A stretch of 25,723 bases of DNA from an uncultured Eubacterium sp. (GTDB taxonomy: Bacteria > Bacillota > Clostridia > Oscillospirales > Acutalibacteraceae). The position numbers and the translations under genes are program-made. A model generated the notes under the pieces. That model saw only the letters and a program-made list of their open reading frames with translations, was not told where the DNA came from and searched no databases. Numbering within the stretch: the first letter of the stretch is position 1; each line of letters begins with the position of its first letter. Where the stretch lies: contig CABQCC010000009.1 in assembly GCA_902462495.1 (NCBI GenBank), positions 1 to 25,723 of the forward strand, written 5' to 3'. This document shows positions 6,800 to 14,190 of this stretch, in pieces.

Positions 6800-8287
6800 A
6801 TGAATATAAACACAGCGGTTAAATCATTGGTTAAATATGCAATCGACAACGAAATGATTGAAAAATGGGACGAAATCTGGGCAATCAACACAGTTTGCCA
6901 AGCACTCGATATGGATTCGTTTGAGGACTGCGAGGCAGAAAACGCAGAGCTTGAGGACATTTTGGCTTCAATTCTTGACTATGCGGTTGAAAACGGACTT
7001 TGCGAGGACAGCGTTGTTTATCGTGACTTGTTCGACACAAAAATTATGGGACTTCTCACTCCGAGACCAAGCGAAGTTATTTCCAAATTCCAATTTTTGT
7101 ACATCAAAGACAAAAAATCTGCAACAGATTACTACTACAAGCTTTGCCAGGACAGCGACTACATACGCAGATACAGAATCAAAAACGACCTCAAGTGGAT
7201 TACAAAAACAGAATACGGCGACATTGATATTACCATCAATCTTTCAAAACCTGAAAAAGACCCAAAGGCAATTGCCGCTGCACTCAAAATGAAGGCTACC
7301 TCATATCCGAAGTGCTTGCTATGCAAGGAAAATGAAGGATATATGGGCAGAATCAACCACCCTGCAAGACAAAACCACCGCATCATTCCTATGACCCTCG
7401 GCGGTGAGAACTTCTTTATGCAATACTCACCGTATGTTTACTACAACGAGCACTGCATCGTTTTCAACGCAGAACACACACCGATGAAAATCGACAAGCC
7501 TGCATTTGCAAAGCTTCTTGATTTTGTTGAAAAGTTCCCTCACTATTTTGTTGGTTCAAATGCCGACCTCCCAATCGTCGGCGGTTCAATCCTCACACAC
7601 GAGCACTTCCAGGGCGGTAACTACGAGTTTGCAATGGCAAAAGCTCCGATTGAAACAGAGGTTACATTCAGCGGTTTTGAGGATGTTCAGGCAGGTATCG
7701 TTAAATGGCCGATGAGCGTTATCAGAATCAAAGGCACAGACAAGGCAAGACTTGTTGAACTTGCAGACAAGGTGCTCACAGCTTGGAGAGGCTATACCGA
7801 CAAAGACTCATTCATCTATGCGGAAACAGAGGGCACACCTCACAACACAATCACTCCTATTGCGAGAATGAGAAACGGTCAGTTTGAACTTGACCTTGTT
7901 CTCCGCAACAACATCACAACAGAGGATTGTCCTCTCGGATACTATCATCCGCACCCTGAATACCACCACATCAAGAAAGAGAACATAGGTCTTATCGAAG
8001 TTATGGGTCTTGCTGTTTTGCCGTCAAGACTTAAAAATGAAATGGCTGTTCTCGGCAAGGCAATGGTGAACGGCGAGGACATTTCCGCAAACGAAACCAT
8101 CGCTTCTCACAAAGAATGGGCAGAAATGATTATGCAAAAATATGACATCAACGAAGAAAATATTGACGATATTCTCAAAAAAGAAATCGGCATTGTATTC
8201 ACCTCAATTCTCGGTCAATGCGGTGTTTACTCTCGTGACGAAGAGGGCAAGGCAGGCTTCTTGAGATTTATTGAAAGCGTAAGATAA
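6800..8287 (+). CDS. galT: UTP--hexose-1-phosphate uridylyltransferase, class II GalT
   Basis: A 495-residue class II GalT (GalT2), the long form typical of Firmicutes and unrelated in length to the approximately 350-residue class I enzyme. It exchanges UDP-glucose and galactose 1-phosphate in the Leloir pathway. The ATG at 6800 is chosen because AGAGGT lies seven bases upstream; the frame is open further but without a ribosome binding site. Landmarks are LCKENEGYMGRINHPARQNHR, the THEHFQGG segment with the HxH pair expected at the catalytic site, and GTPHNTITPIARM. The stop overlaps the start of the following PHP gene (TAATG). galK and galE are not in the window. Confidence 0.93.
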   Translation: MNINTAVKSLVKYAIDNEMIEKWDEIWAINTVCQALDMDSFEDCEAENAELEDILASILDYAVENGLCEDSVVYRDLFDTKIMGLLTPRPSEVISKFQFLYIKDKKSATDYYYKLCQDSDYIRRYRIKNDLKWITKTEYGDIDITINLSKPEKDPKAIAAALKMKATSYPKCLLCKENEGYMGRINHPARQNHRIIPMTLGGENFFMQYSPYVYYNEHCIVFNAEHTPMKIDKPAFAKLLDFVEKFPHYFVGSNADLPIVGGSILTHEHFQGGNYEFAMAKAPIETEVTFSGFEDVQAGIVKWPMSVIRIKGTDKARLVELADKVLTAWRGYTDKDSFIYAETEGTPHNTITPIARMRNGQFELDLVLRNNITTEDCPLGYYHPHPEYHHIKKENIGLIEVMGLAVLPSRLKNEMAVLGKAMVNGEDISANETIASHKEWAEMIMQKYDINEENIDDILKKEIGIVFTSILGQCGVYSRDEEGKAGFLRFIESVR

Positions 8288-9084
8288 TGTATAATTTTCA
8301 TAATCACACCTACCGTTGCGGTCACGCAACCGGCAAGGATGAGGAATATGTGCTTGAAGCAATCAAAAACGGCTACGAGGTTATGGGATTTTCCGACCAC
8401 GCACCGTATTTGTTCCCAAAAGGTCACCACAGCGGATATAGAATTCAGCTCGACAAAGCACAGGATTATGCCGACTCAATAAAGGCTCTGAAAGAGAAAT
8501 ACAAAAGTGTCATAGACATCAAACTCGGATTTGAGCTTGAATACTTCCCTGCTCTTTGGGACAAAGAAATCGAATACCTAAAGAGCTTTGAATATGATTA
8601 TTTAATTCTCGGTCAGCACTACACCGACAACGAATTTGAAGCGTTTGCACATTATTCGGGCAACGAAACCGATTCGGTTGCCGTTTTGGACAAATACATT
8701 TCGCAGGTTACCCTCGGTGCAAAAACAGGTTGTTTCACCTACATTGCACATCCCGACCTCATCAATTTTACGGGCGACAAAGAAGTTTATCTCAAAAAAA
8801 TGAGTAACTTCGTCACCACGCTGAAAGAACTTGACATTCCGCTTGAATTCAATTTTTTAGGTTACACATCGCATCGCAATTATCCAAACCCCGATGTGTG
8901 GAAAATCATTGCAGAAGTCGGCAACAAGGTTGTAATCGGACTTGATGTGCACAAACCTAATGTTTATTCCGACAAGGAAAATTTGCAAAAAGCAACAGAA
9001 TTTCTTGCAGATTTAAACATAACGCCAATCAACCTCAACGAATTAAAATTAGTTAATTACAAAGGCGAATATGAGCAATTTTAA
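8287..9084 (+). CDS. PHP-domain phosphatase, histidinol-phosphatase (HisJ/HisK) family
   Basis: A 265-residue PHP-fold metallophosphatase. Metal-ligand motifs are visible in order: NFHNHTYRCGHA near the N terminus, GFSDHAPY, LGFELEYFP, LGQHY, YIAHPDL and GLDVHKP. This is the pattern of the histidinol-phosphatase HisK branch. No histidine biosynthesis gene is nearby. It sits between galT, with a 1-base stop/start overlap, and an alpha-galactosidase, with a 14-base overlap, so a sugar-phosphate phosphatase role within galactoside metabolism is plausible but inferred. No strong ribosome binding site precedes the ATG, so translation probably depends on coupling to galT. Confidence 0.85.
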   Translation: MYNFHNHTYRCGHATGKDEEYVLEAIKNGYEVMGFSDHAPYLFPKGHHSGYRIQLDKAQDYADSIKALKEKYKSVIDIKLGFELEYFPALWDKEIEYLKSFEYDYLILGQHYTDNEFEAFAHYSGNETDSVAVLDKYISQVTLGAKTGCFTYIAHPDLINFTGDKEVYLKKMSNFVTTLKELDIPLEFNFLGYTSHRNYPNPDVWKIIAEVGNKVVIGLDVHKPNVYSDKENLQKATEFLADLNITPINLNELKLVNYKGEYEQF

Positions 9085-10378
9085 GCAATGGGCAAAGACT
9101 GCTCCGTGTGGCTGGAACAGCTGGGACTGCTTCGGTGCAGGGATCAACGAAGAACAGTTGCGGGCAAACGCCGACTATATGGCAAAAAACCTCAAGCAAT
9201 TCGGATGGGAATATATTGTTTGCGACATTCAATGGTATGAGCCGACCGCAAACAGCAACGACTATCACAATTTCACAGAGCTTGTCACCGATGAATACGG
9301 CAGACTTATGCCTGCCGAAAACAGATTTCCGAGTGCCGAAAACGGCAAAGGCTTCAAGCCGATTGCCGATTATATTCACTCACTCGGACTAAAATTCGGC
9401 ATCCACATTATGCGTGGAATTCCAAGACAGGTGGTTCACCAAAACCTGCCTATCTTCGGCAGTAAATACACTGCGAGAGATGTTGCACACCACTTTTCCG
9501 TGTGCTCGTGGAACACCGATATGTACGGCTTAAAAAACTGCGAGGGTGCACAGGATTACTACAATTCCATCATCAATATGTATGCCGAGTGGGGCGTTGA
9601 TTTCATCAAATGCGATGACATTGCGGTTACTGAATTCAGAAAGTGGGACAACCCATATTCTGCCGATTACGAAATTGAAATGCTCCGCAAAGCTATTGAC
9701 AACTGTGGCAGAGAAATTGTGCTTTCGCTTTCTCCCGGACCGGCACTCCGCAGCAAAGCAGACCACCTTTGCAAAAACGCAAATATGTGGCGAATGACAG
9801 GAGATTTTTGGGATTTGTGGGAACATCTTTATGTTATGTTTGACAAATGCGAAGAATGGCAAGGCGTACGCAAAACAGGAAACTATCCCGACTGTGATAT
9901 GCTCCCGATTGGCAGAATTTCAAAATTGTGTTCATACCACGGCAAGCAAAACAGAATGTCAAACTTCACAAAGCCCGAACATTACACGCTGATGTCGCTT
10001 TGGGGAATTTTCGGCAGTCCGCTTTTCATCGGCGGAAATATGCCCGAAAATGACGAATTCACTCTTTCGCTCCTCACCAACAGCGACTATATGCAAATGC
10101 ACAGAGAAGCGACAAATTCGCAGTGCGTTGAGAGAAAAGAGAAAAACAACAAGGGCTATATAATTTGGTCGGCACAAGGCAAAAATTGCAAATATCTTGC
10201 CGTTTTCAACACCGACACGAAGCCTAAAAAAATACATACCGACATAAGCAAAATCCTTATGCCGAACACAGAATACACCGTGTACGACATTTGGCAAAAG
10301 CAAACAATCGGCACAGCGAAAAATTCACTTGCATTAGATGTTGAGCCTCACGGTGCAAGGTTGATAAAACTACAATAA
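9071..10378 (+). CDS. Alpha-galactosidase-like glycoside hydrolase, GH27 family
   Basis: A 435-residue (beta/alpha)8 enzyme that should release terminal alpha-galactose, or a related alpha-linked sugar. CGWNSWDCFG at the N terminus is the GH27 opening motif. FIKCDD (Asp about 182) carries the nucleophile and WRMTGDFWD (Asp about 245) the acid/base. The C-terminal 90 residues fit the beta-sandwich domain. There is no signal peptide, so it acts in the cytoplasm on imported galactosides such as melibiose or raffinose-type sugars; substrate is inferred. It overlaps the PHP gene by 14 bases, has AAAGG before the ATG, and ends just before a strong terminator. No transporter is encoded nearby. Confidence 0.88.
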   Translation: MSNFKQWAKTAPCGWNSWDCFGAGINEEQLRANADYMAKNLKQFGWEYIVCDIQWYEPTANSNDYHNFTELVTDEYGRLMPAENRFPSAENGKGFKPIADYIHSLGLKFGIHIMRGIPRQVVHQNLPIFGSKYTARDVAHHFSVCSWNTDMYGLKNCEGAQDYYNSIINMYAEWGVDFIKCDDIAVTEFRKWDNPYSADYEIEMLRKAIDNCGREIVLSLSPGPALRSKADHLCKNANMWRMTGDFWDLWEHLYVMFDKCEEWQGVRKTGNYPDCDMLPIGRISKLCSYHGKQNRMSNFTKPEHYTLMSLWGIFGSPLFIGGNMPENDEFTLSLLTNSDYMQMHREATNSQCVERKEKNNKGYIIWSAQGKNCKYLAVFNTDTKPKKIHTDISKILMPNTEYTVYDIWQKQTIGTAKNSLALDVEPHGARLIKLQ

Positions 10379-10379
10379 C

Positions 10380-10421
10380 AAAACACCACGACAGTAGATA
10401 ATCCTACCGCCGTGGTGTTTT
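10380..10421. terminator. Bidirectional terminator between galactosidase operon and M28 peptidase
   Basis: AAAACACCACG (10380-10390) pairs with CGTGGTGTTTT (10411-10421), with an inner GTAG/CTAC stem. It is flanked by A-rich and T-rich tracts, so it can stop transcription from either convergent gene. Confidence 0.92.
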
Positions 10422-10437
10422 TATTTTTAATTGATTA

Positions 10438-11787
10438 TTATGCTTTCTTTTGTGGGCCGTTGTAGCCGTTTGTTTCTTGGAACTTTGCAATTTTGTCGAT
10501 AACAGAAAGAACAACATCAAAGCCCTGACCGACTGTGTCCTCGGAGAAGCGTTCAGGCATATCTCTCCAAGTGTGATAATAATATGTAAGCATTGGGTTT
10601 TGAGCGGCAAATGTAACCGACTTAATGCCTGCTCTTGTCATAGGAGTTGAGTCGCAACCGCCTACAGGGTTGTGAATACAACCGTTTGTCTTTGACTGAA
10701 TACCCATCTCATTGAAAGTGTCCTTAAACATCTTCTCCATATCGGTATCAAATCTTACGCCCTGCCAATCGTCCTTGACAACAACCTCAAAATAGTCCTC
10801 ATCGGCAACGGAGTCGATATTAATATTCCAAGCGTTCTTTGTCATATCGTCAAAGCGATGCTCCTGTGCAAAGTGCATTGAGCCACGAAGTCCTGCTTCT
10901 TCCGAGCCGATATTTGCATCGATGATACGGCAGTTCTTTGGCATTTTTTCAGGATGTTCCTTGAAATACTTAATTACAGCATAGCTGAGACCAATACCTG
11001 TTGCATTGTCCATAGCGCCACGAGATGCGTTTCTCGGATTAGGGTCGCCCCACATAACAACAAAAAGAGAGCCGATAGCAGTTACAATAGGAACAAAGTT
11101 CATTGCAAACATAAGATTTTCATATCCTTGAGAAGCGAAAAATCTCTCTGTCCAAGCGGCGCCTGCAAAATCGCAAATGTTGGCAACCGACATAAAAATT
11201 GAGAAAAGTGCAATGAAGAAGAAGCAAATTGCACCGAAACCAACCTTGCCGTAAGTTGCGATAAGTCCCATTACAGGCTTTGTATCCTTGTACTTATATG
11301 CGTGCTCGCTGTGACGCCAGCACCAAGATGTGTCCGTGTGACCCGAAAGAATGATTGTATAATCATACTTGCCGTCCTCAGGTTCTAAAACACCGAGAGT
11401 GTTACGGCTGATTTCCTGTGGAAAGAACATATCAAACCAAGTCTTGTAGAAGAAGCAACTCATAACAAGCCAAACAATTGTGATAATGCCGAAAGCCGCA
11501 AGAGCATGCCACAAGCCGTCAAAATGGCAAGCATTTGCAATGATTGCACCGATGCTGATAATCACGCCCGACCAGCCTGCATATGACAAGCCGCCGATTG
11601 ACGAACGAGGTGAAACCGCAAATTCTTCGGTTTTTGGTTCAATACCGATTTCACGGAGCTTTTCGCCCATATATTCGTGAAACTTGATTTCGCCGTCAGT
11701 ACCCGGTAAACGAGAGCCGATTTTATGAGCCGCATGTTCAACGATACTCATCGCTTCTCGGGCATATTTTCTGTTTTCTTCTTTCAT
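10438..11787 (-). CDS. Multi-pass membrane M28-family zinc peptidase
   Basis: A 449-residue protein with aminopeptidase-type M28 metal-ligand motifs: LSGHTDTS (His 150), AMDNATGIG (Asp 260), GSEEAGLRG (Glu 296/297), NIDSVADEDYF (Asp 325) and TYYYHTW (His 405). Unusually, it has four hydrophobic helices, two before the first ligand (about residues 68-86 and 92-115) and two between the first and second ligands (about 181-205 and 226-246). The catalytic domain is thus split by a membrane hairpin. There is no signal peptide. It probably trims peptides at the membrane; the substrate is unknown. It has its own promoter and faces the galactosidase operon convergently. GGAGG stands eight to nine bases upstream of the ATG. 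Confidence 0.85.
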   Translation of the reverse strand: MKEENRKYAREAMSIVEHAAHKIGSRLPGTDGEIKFHEYMGEKLREIGIEPKTEEFAVSPRSSIGGLSYAGWSGVIISIGAIIANACHFDGLWHALAAFGIITIVWLVMSCFFYKTWFDMFFPQEISRNTLGVLEPEDGKYDYTIILSGHTDTSWCWRHSEHAYKYKDTKPVMGLIATYGKVGFGAICFFFIALFSIFMSVANICDFAGAAWTERFFASQGYENLMFAMNFVPIVTAIGSLFVVMWGDPNPRNASRGAMDNATGIGLSYAVIKYFKEHPEKMPKNCRIIDANIGSEEAGLRGSMHFAQEHRFDDMTKNAWNINIDSVADEDYFEVVVKDDWQGVRFDTDMEKMFKDTFNEMGIQSKTNGCIHNPVGGCDSTPMTRAGIKSVTFAAQNPMLTYYYHTWRDMPERFSEDTVGQGFDVVLSVIDKIAKFQETNGYNGPQKKA

Positions 11788-11824
11788 ACAAATTTACCTC
11801 CGTATCATAAAAAATACTGCCTAT

Positions 11825-11853
11825 ATTTTACCATTAAAACATAATTTATGCAA
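11825..11853 (-). promoter_or_regulatory. Promoter of the M28 peptidase gene
   Basis: On the minus strand TTGCAT (complement of 11848-11853) and TAAAAT (complement of 11825-11830) are 17 bases apart, with TGG before the -10. It lies about 40 bases upstream of the peptidase start and immediately after the phage-block terminator. Confidence 0.7.
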
Positions 11854-11862
11854 TATAAATAT

Positions 11863-11897
11863 AAGGATGAAAAAGTTTTTTATACTCTTTCATCCTT
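11863..11897 (-). terminator. Hairpin terminator at the end of the phage-type operon
   Basis: AAGGATGAAA (11863-11872) and TTTCATCCTT (11888-11897) form a perfect 10-bp stem, with two more pairs after one mismatch and an AT-rich loop. It starts 13 bases after the fibre gene stop codon. In the minus-strand transcript the tail is AU-rich (TATATTTATATT) rather than a pure U tract. Confidence 0.65.
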
Positions 11898-11909
11898 ATC
11901 TGTTTTGTA

Positions 11910-12383
11910 TTATCTAAAGCCCACAACAAGATAACTTTTGTTGACCTGATTAAAATTGGTCATTTCGAAATTTGCCGTTATAACTCCGTTTTTCACTTCA
12001 AGAGCATCTCCGTCAAGTTTCAAGCCGTAAGTGCTGCCGTTGATTGTTGCAATGCCAAAATAATTATAGTTCACATTGTTTCCGAAATCCGACAAACCCA
12101 CCGTGTTATCTATCGAAAACACAAGACACACAGTCGGCTCAAATCCCATATTCAGCTTGATTCTTCTGGTGTCGGTGCCGTTTCCCAAATACGAAGCAAA
12201 TCCAATCGGATTGCTCCAAGCTTTTTTCTGCTGTGCAGTAACATGCTTTGAAATATCCCAAATGTGCTCGCCGAGAATTTTATCTATAATCTCGTTATCC
12301 TTGTTAAAATCCTCCATTTTCGGCACATCCGAACCTATCCATTGATTGAGTTCAAGTTCACCTGTTTTGTTTGTACTGCCCAT
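11910..12383 (-). CDS. Short tail-fibre / receptor-binding-like protein
   Basis: A 157-residue protein, last in the phage block. The N-terminal segment (LNQWIGSDVPKMEDFNKDN, residues about 12-30, then a HIWDISKHVTAQQKKAWSN stretch) is the adaptor found at the start of many Firmicutes tail-fibre genes, where it joins the fibre to the baseplate. The remaining 100 residues are Gly/Asn-rich and beta-prone, as in a small fibre tip. It is much shorter than usual phage fibres, and no chaperone or second fibre follows. It starts five bases after the YmfQ-like stop with AGGTGA as ribosome binding site. The receptor is unknown. It is assigned mainly by the N-terminal adaptor and its position. Confidence 0.72.
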   Translation of the reverse strand: MGSTNKTGELELNQWIGSDVPKMEDFNKDNEIIDKILGEHIWDISKHVTAQQKKAWSNPIGFASYLGNGTDTRRIKLNMGFEPTVCLVFSIDNTVGLSDFGNNVNYNYFGIATINGSTYGLKLDGDALEVKNGVITANFEMTNFNQVNKSYLVVGFR

Positions 12384-12387
12384 AAAT

Positions 12388-12801
12388 TCACCTGCTTTCT
12401 GTCATTGTCCATCTGAGGTCTCGCCTTTCAATATCGTTCCAGCTCAACCCCTCTTTGTCGATAAAGCTCCACGGATTGCCTGTTCCGTTAAGATAAAAAT
12501 CAAAAGCAAGTCCAAACCAACCGTTAAAAATTTTACCGACCGTATCAATATTGTATTTTGAAATATAAATTTTTCTGCCGTCAAATCTGTATTCAATCCC
12601 GTCAAAAACCTTTGCGATATTTTCGCTGTCGGGAACATCAAAAACATTCACCGCCGTTGCGCCCGTCATCTTGTGCAAAAACTCCGACAGCTTTTCAATC
12701 TGCCTTGCAACCGCCACAATTTCAGCCAAAACCAAAGCGTCCGTCGTGTCAATTTTTGCCGTTGAATACAAGCCTTTCAATCGGTCAAGCACCGTTTTCA
12801 T
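12388..12801 (-). CDS. Baseplate wedge protein, YmfQ/XkdU (DUF2313)-like
   Basis: A 137-residue protein. I chose the ATG at 12801 because GAGG lies seven bases upstream. Its position directly after protein J and before the fibre is where DUF2313/XkdU or gpI-like proteins sit. These join the wedge to the fibres. The N-terminal half is helical (LDRLKGLYSTAKIDTTDALVL) and the C-terminal half is aromatic and Gly/Asp-rich (KIFNGWFGLAFDFYLNG, NPWSFIDKEGLSW). It is shorter than the usual 180-200 residues. Its start lies inside the end of the J gene. Assignment rests more on synteny than on clear motifs. Confidence 0.62.
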   Translation of the reverse strand: MKTVLDRLKGLYSTAKIDTTDALVLAEIVAVARQIEKLSEFLHKMTGATAVNVFDVPDSENIAKVFDGIEYRFDGRKIYISKYNIDTVGKIFNGWFGLAFDFYLNGTGNPWSFIDKEGLSWNDIERRDLRWTMTESR

Positions 12802-13585
12802 CAACATTCCTCACTTCAAAATCAAAATTAAGCAGCGTGAAAAGCGACAGCACATTTCTGACCCTGCTTTCCAAATCGGTGGAAATCGTCTTATCTCTGG
12901 TTTTCAGAGCACAAACAAGCTTGCCGTTTTCTCTTATGATGTCACAGCCAATCACCTCGTCAAAGGTCATAATTCTGCCTTTCAAAAACTCAACATTCAC
13001 TCCGTTTGCCGGATACTTTAGAGCTTCCTTAACCCTCAAACGCAACGCCTCGTCGTCCTCATCATCACAACCGCCTATAAAACTGACTCGGTTTTCAACC
13101 AACGCAATTCCGCTCGGCGGATTCACCATAACAGACACTTCACCATACGAAGCATTGTATTCTTCTCCGCAAAACAAAGCCTCCGCCTTAACCGAAGTTG
13201 CTCTTTCGCCTGCACGAATAAGTCCCTGCTCAACAGTCTTGTACTGAATATACTTGTAGCCTTTTTTCGAGCAGATAACGCCCTTTGGTATAACGGTGTC
13301 GTTTTCTCTGACATCATCAAGCAAAAATGTAATTTCACCGACCGCCTTGCTTGCTTTTTTTCGCACAACAGAACATTCGGCGGCAATTCTGTCAAGATAT
13401 TCTCCCGTTGCCGTCATCCACGCCGATTGCTTGAGCAAGTATTCGCCTGCCACATACAAATTGAACAGTTCTGTCGCAATCGCCTTGAATCGCAAACCCG
13501 ATTCGCCGTTCATATCAAGAACTTCGCCCGACTGTTCAAAATAAGTTGTTTTCATATTTTCAAGTATTTCATTATAGCTAATCAA
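12785..13585 (-). CDS. Baseplate protein J-like (wedge)
   Basis: A 266-residue protein of the Baseplate_J/gp47 family, which forms the wedge ring around the hub. The start is TTG at 13585, giving an N terminus of ISYNEILENMKTTY that matches the YEEILxxM opening of J proteins. The mid-region IRAGERATSVKAEALFCGEEYN and MVNPPSGIALVENRVSFIGGCDDEDDEALRLRV (split here only for description) contains the characteristic G-x-x-N and GG-xDxEsdexlRxRv signature. It is about 80-100 residues shorter than typical J proteins. It overlaps the gp25-like gene upstream by 8 bases and the YmfQ-like gene downstream by 17. Confidence 0.85.
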   Translation of the reverse strand: MISYNEILENMKTTYFEQSGEVLDMNGESGLRFKAIATELFNLYVAGEYLLKQSAWMTATGEYLDRIAAECSVVRKKASKAVGEITFLLDDVRENDTVIPKGVICSKKGYKYIQYKTVEQGLIRAGERATSVKAEALFCGEEYNASYGEVSVMVNPPSGIALVENRVSFIGGCDDEDDEALRLRVKEALKYPANGVNVEFLKGRIMTFDEVIGCDIIRENGKLVCALKTRDKTISTDLESRVRNVLSLFTLLNFDFEVRNVDENGA

Positions 13586-13844
13586 ATTTCACTGTCACCG
13601 CCTTTACATTTTCGTTTATCTTAATCAAAAAAGTTACAGAGCCATCGCCTTTTTCAACCGACTTTACAAACACTCCGTCAAGTTCCGCAACACTCTGTCT
13701 TGCATAAGCCAAAATCTCGGCTTCGGTCTGTTCAATTCTTATTTTAGAACCAAAATTTTTGTCCGCATAGAATTCGCCCCGTCTGACCGAAAAGCACCTC
13801 ACCGCATTTTTCAATGCTTCCTCAATAACATCATTATTGTTCAT
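13578..13844 (-). CDS. gp25/GpW-like baseplate wedge protein (DUF2634/XkdS position)
   Basis: An 88-residue protein in the slot for XkdS/gp25, between the spike and J. The sequence has the family pattern of an N-terminal helix (DVIEEALKNAVRCF), then RRGEFYADKNFGSKI, resembling the R-G-E...G-S/L turn of the lysozyme-like gp25 fold, then EAEILAYARQSVAELDGV and a C-terminal beta pair (SVTFLIKINENVKAVTVKFD). In contractile systems gp25 nucleates the sheath by mimicking a sheath subunit. Its retention without a sheath gene is therefore striking. The ATG overlaps the spike stop region by 11 bases. Confidence 0.75.
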   Translation of the reverse strand: MNNNDVIEEALKNAVRCFSVRRGEFYADKNFGSKIRIEQTEAEILAYARQSVAELDGVFVKSVEKGDGSVTFLIKINENVKAVTVKFD

Positions 13845-14190
13845 TTTTTATCACTCCCCCGCTGTCAATCACCAAGCCATTGAGAACAATGTCGCCGTTA
13901 TTTTTGAGAATAATATATGCACCGCCGAGAGAAGAAATCTTCACTTCTCCGCTTTCCAAACCGTCATTTTTGCTCAACGCACCAAGCACCACCGCACCGT
14001 CATTGGATTCAAGCATAATGACATCCTCGTCAATCGGCGGAACACTTTTGTAGCCGTACGGAGCATAGCTTTCAATGTTTCTTCTTGTAACGGTTGCGCC
14101 CGCTTCAAGCTGATTGTCCGACAGAGTTACCTTGCCTTTTTCGGCAAATTCCTTTTCAGAAGTCGCCACTATTTTTTTACTCATCCACAT
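13834..14190 (-). CDS. Baseplate spike / assembly protein V-like
   Basis: A 118-residue protein. The segment APYGYKSVPPIDEDVIMLES, followed by GAVVLGALSK and a run of beta strands (GEVKISSLGGAYIILKNNG, DIVLNGLVIDSGG), is the pattern of small gpV/gp45-like central spike proteins: an OB-fold followed by a short triple-stranded beta-helix tip. It should cap the hub and pierce the target envelope. The expected position after the gpD-like hub is kept. The start ATG at 14190 has GGAGG ten bases upstream, embedded in the end of the hub gene, which it overlaps by 14 bases. It lacks a recognisable metal-binding HxH tip. Confidence 0.7.
   Translation of the reverse strand: MWMSKKIVATSEKEFAEKGKVTLSDNQLEAGATVTRRNIESYAPYGYKSVPPIDEDVIMLESNDGAVVLGALSKNDGLESGEVKISSLGGAYIILKNNGDIVLNGLVIDSGGVIKNEQ

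Noticed and set aside
709..10417. The 10-base string CGCCGTGGTG occurs in both terminators (about 710-719 and 10409-10418).
   Set aside because: It is short and lies in two hairpins of different structure. There is no longer homology around it, so I do not treat it as a dispersed repeat or attachment-site pair.
11788..11909. Attachment-site repeat at the phage block borders.
   Set aside because: I compared the gap after the fibre gene with the leader upstream of the small terminase and saw no shared direct repeat, only general AT-richness.
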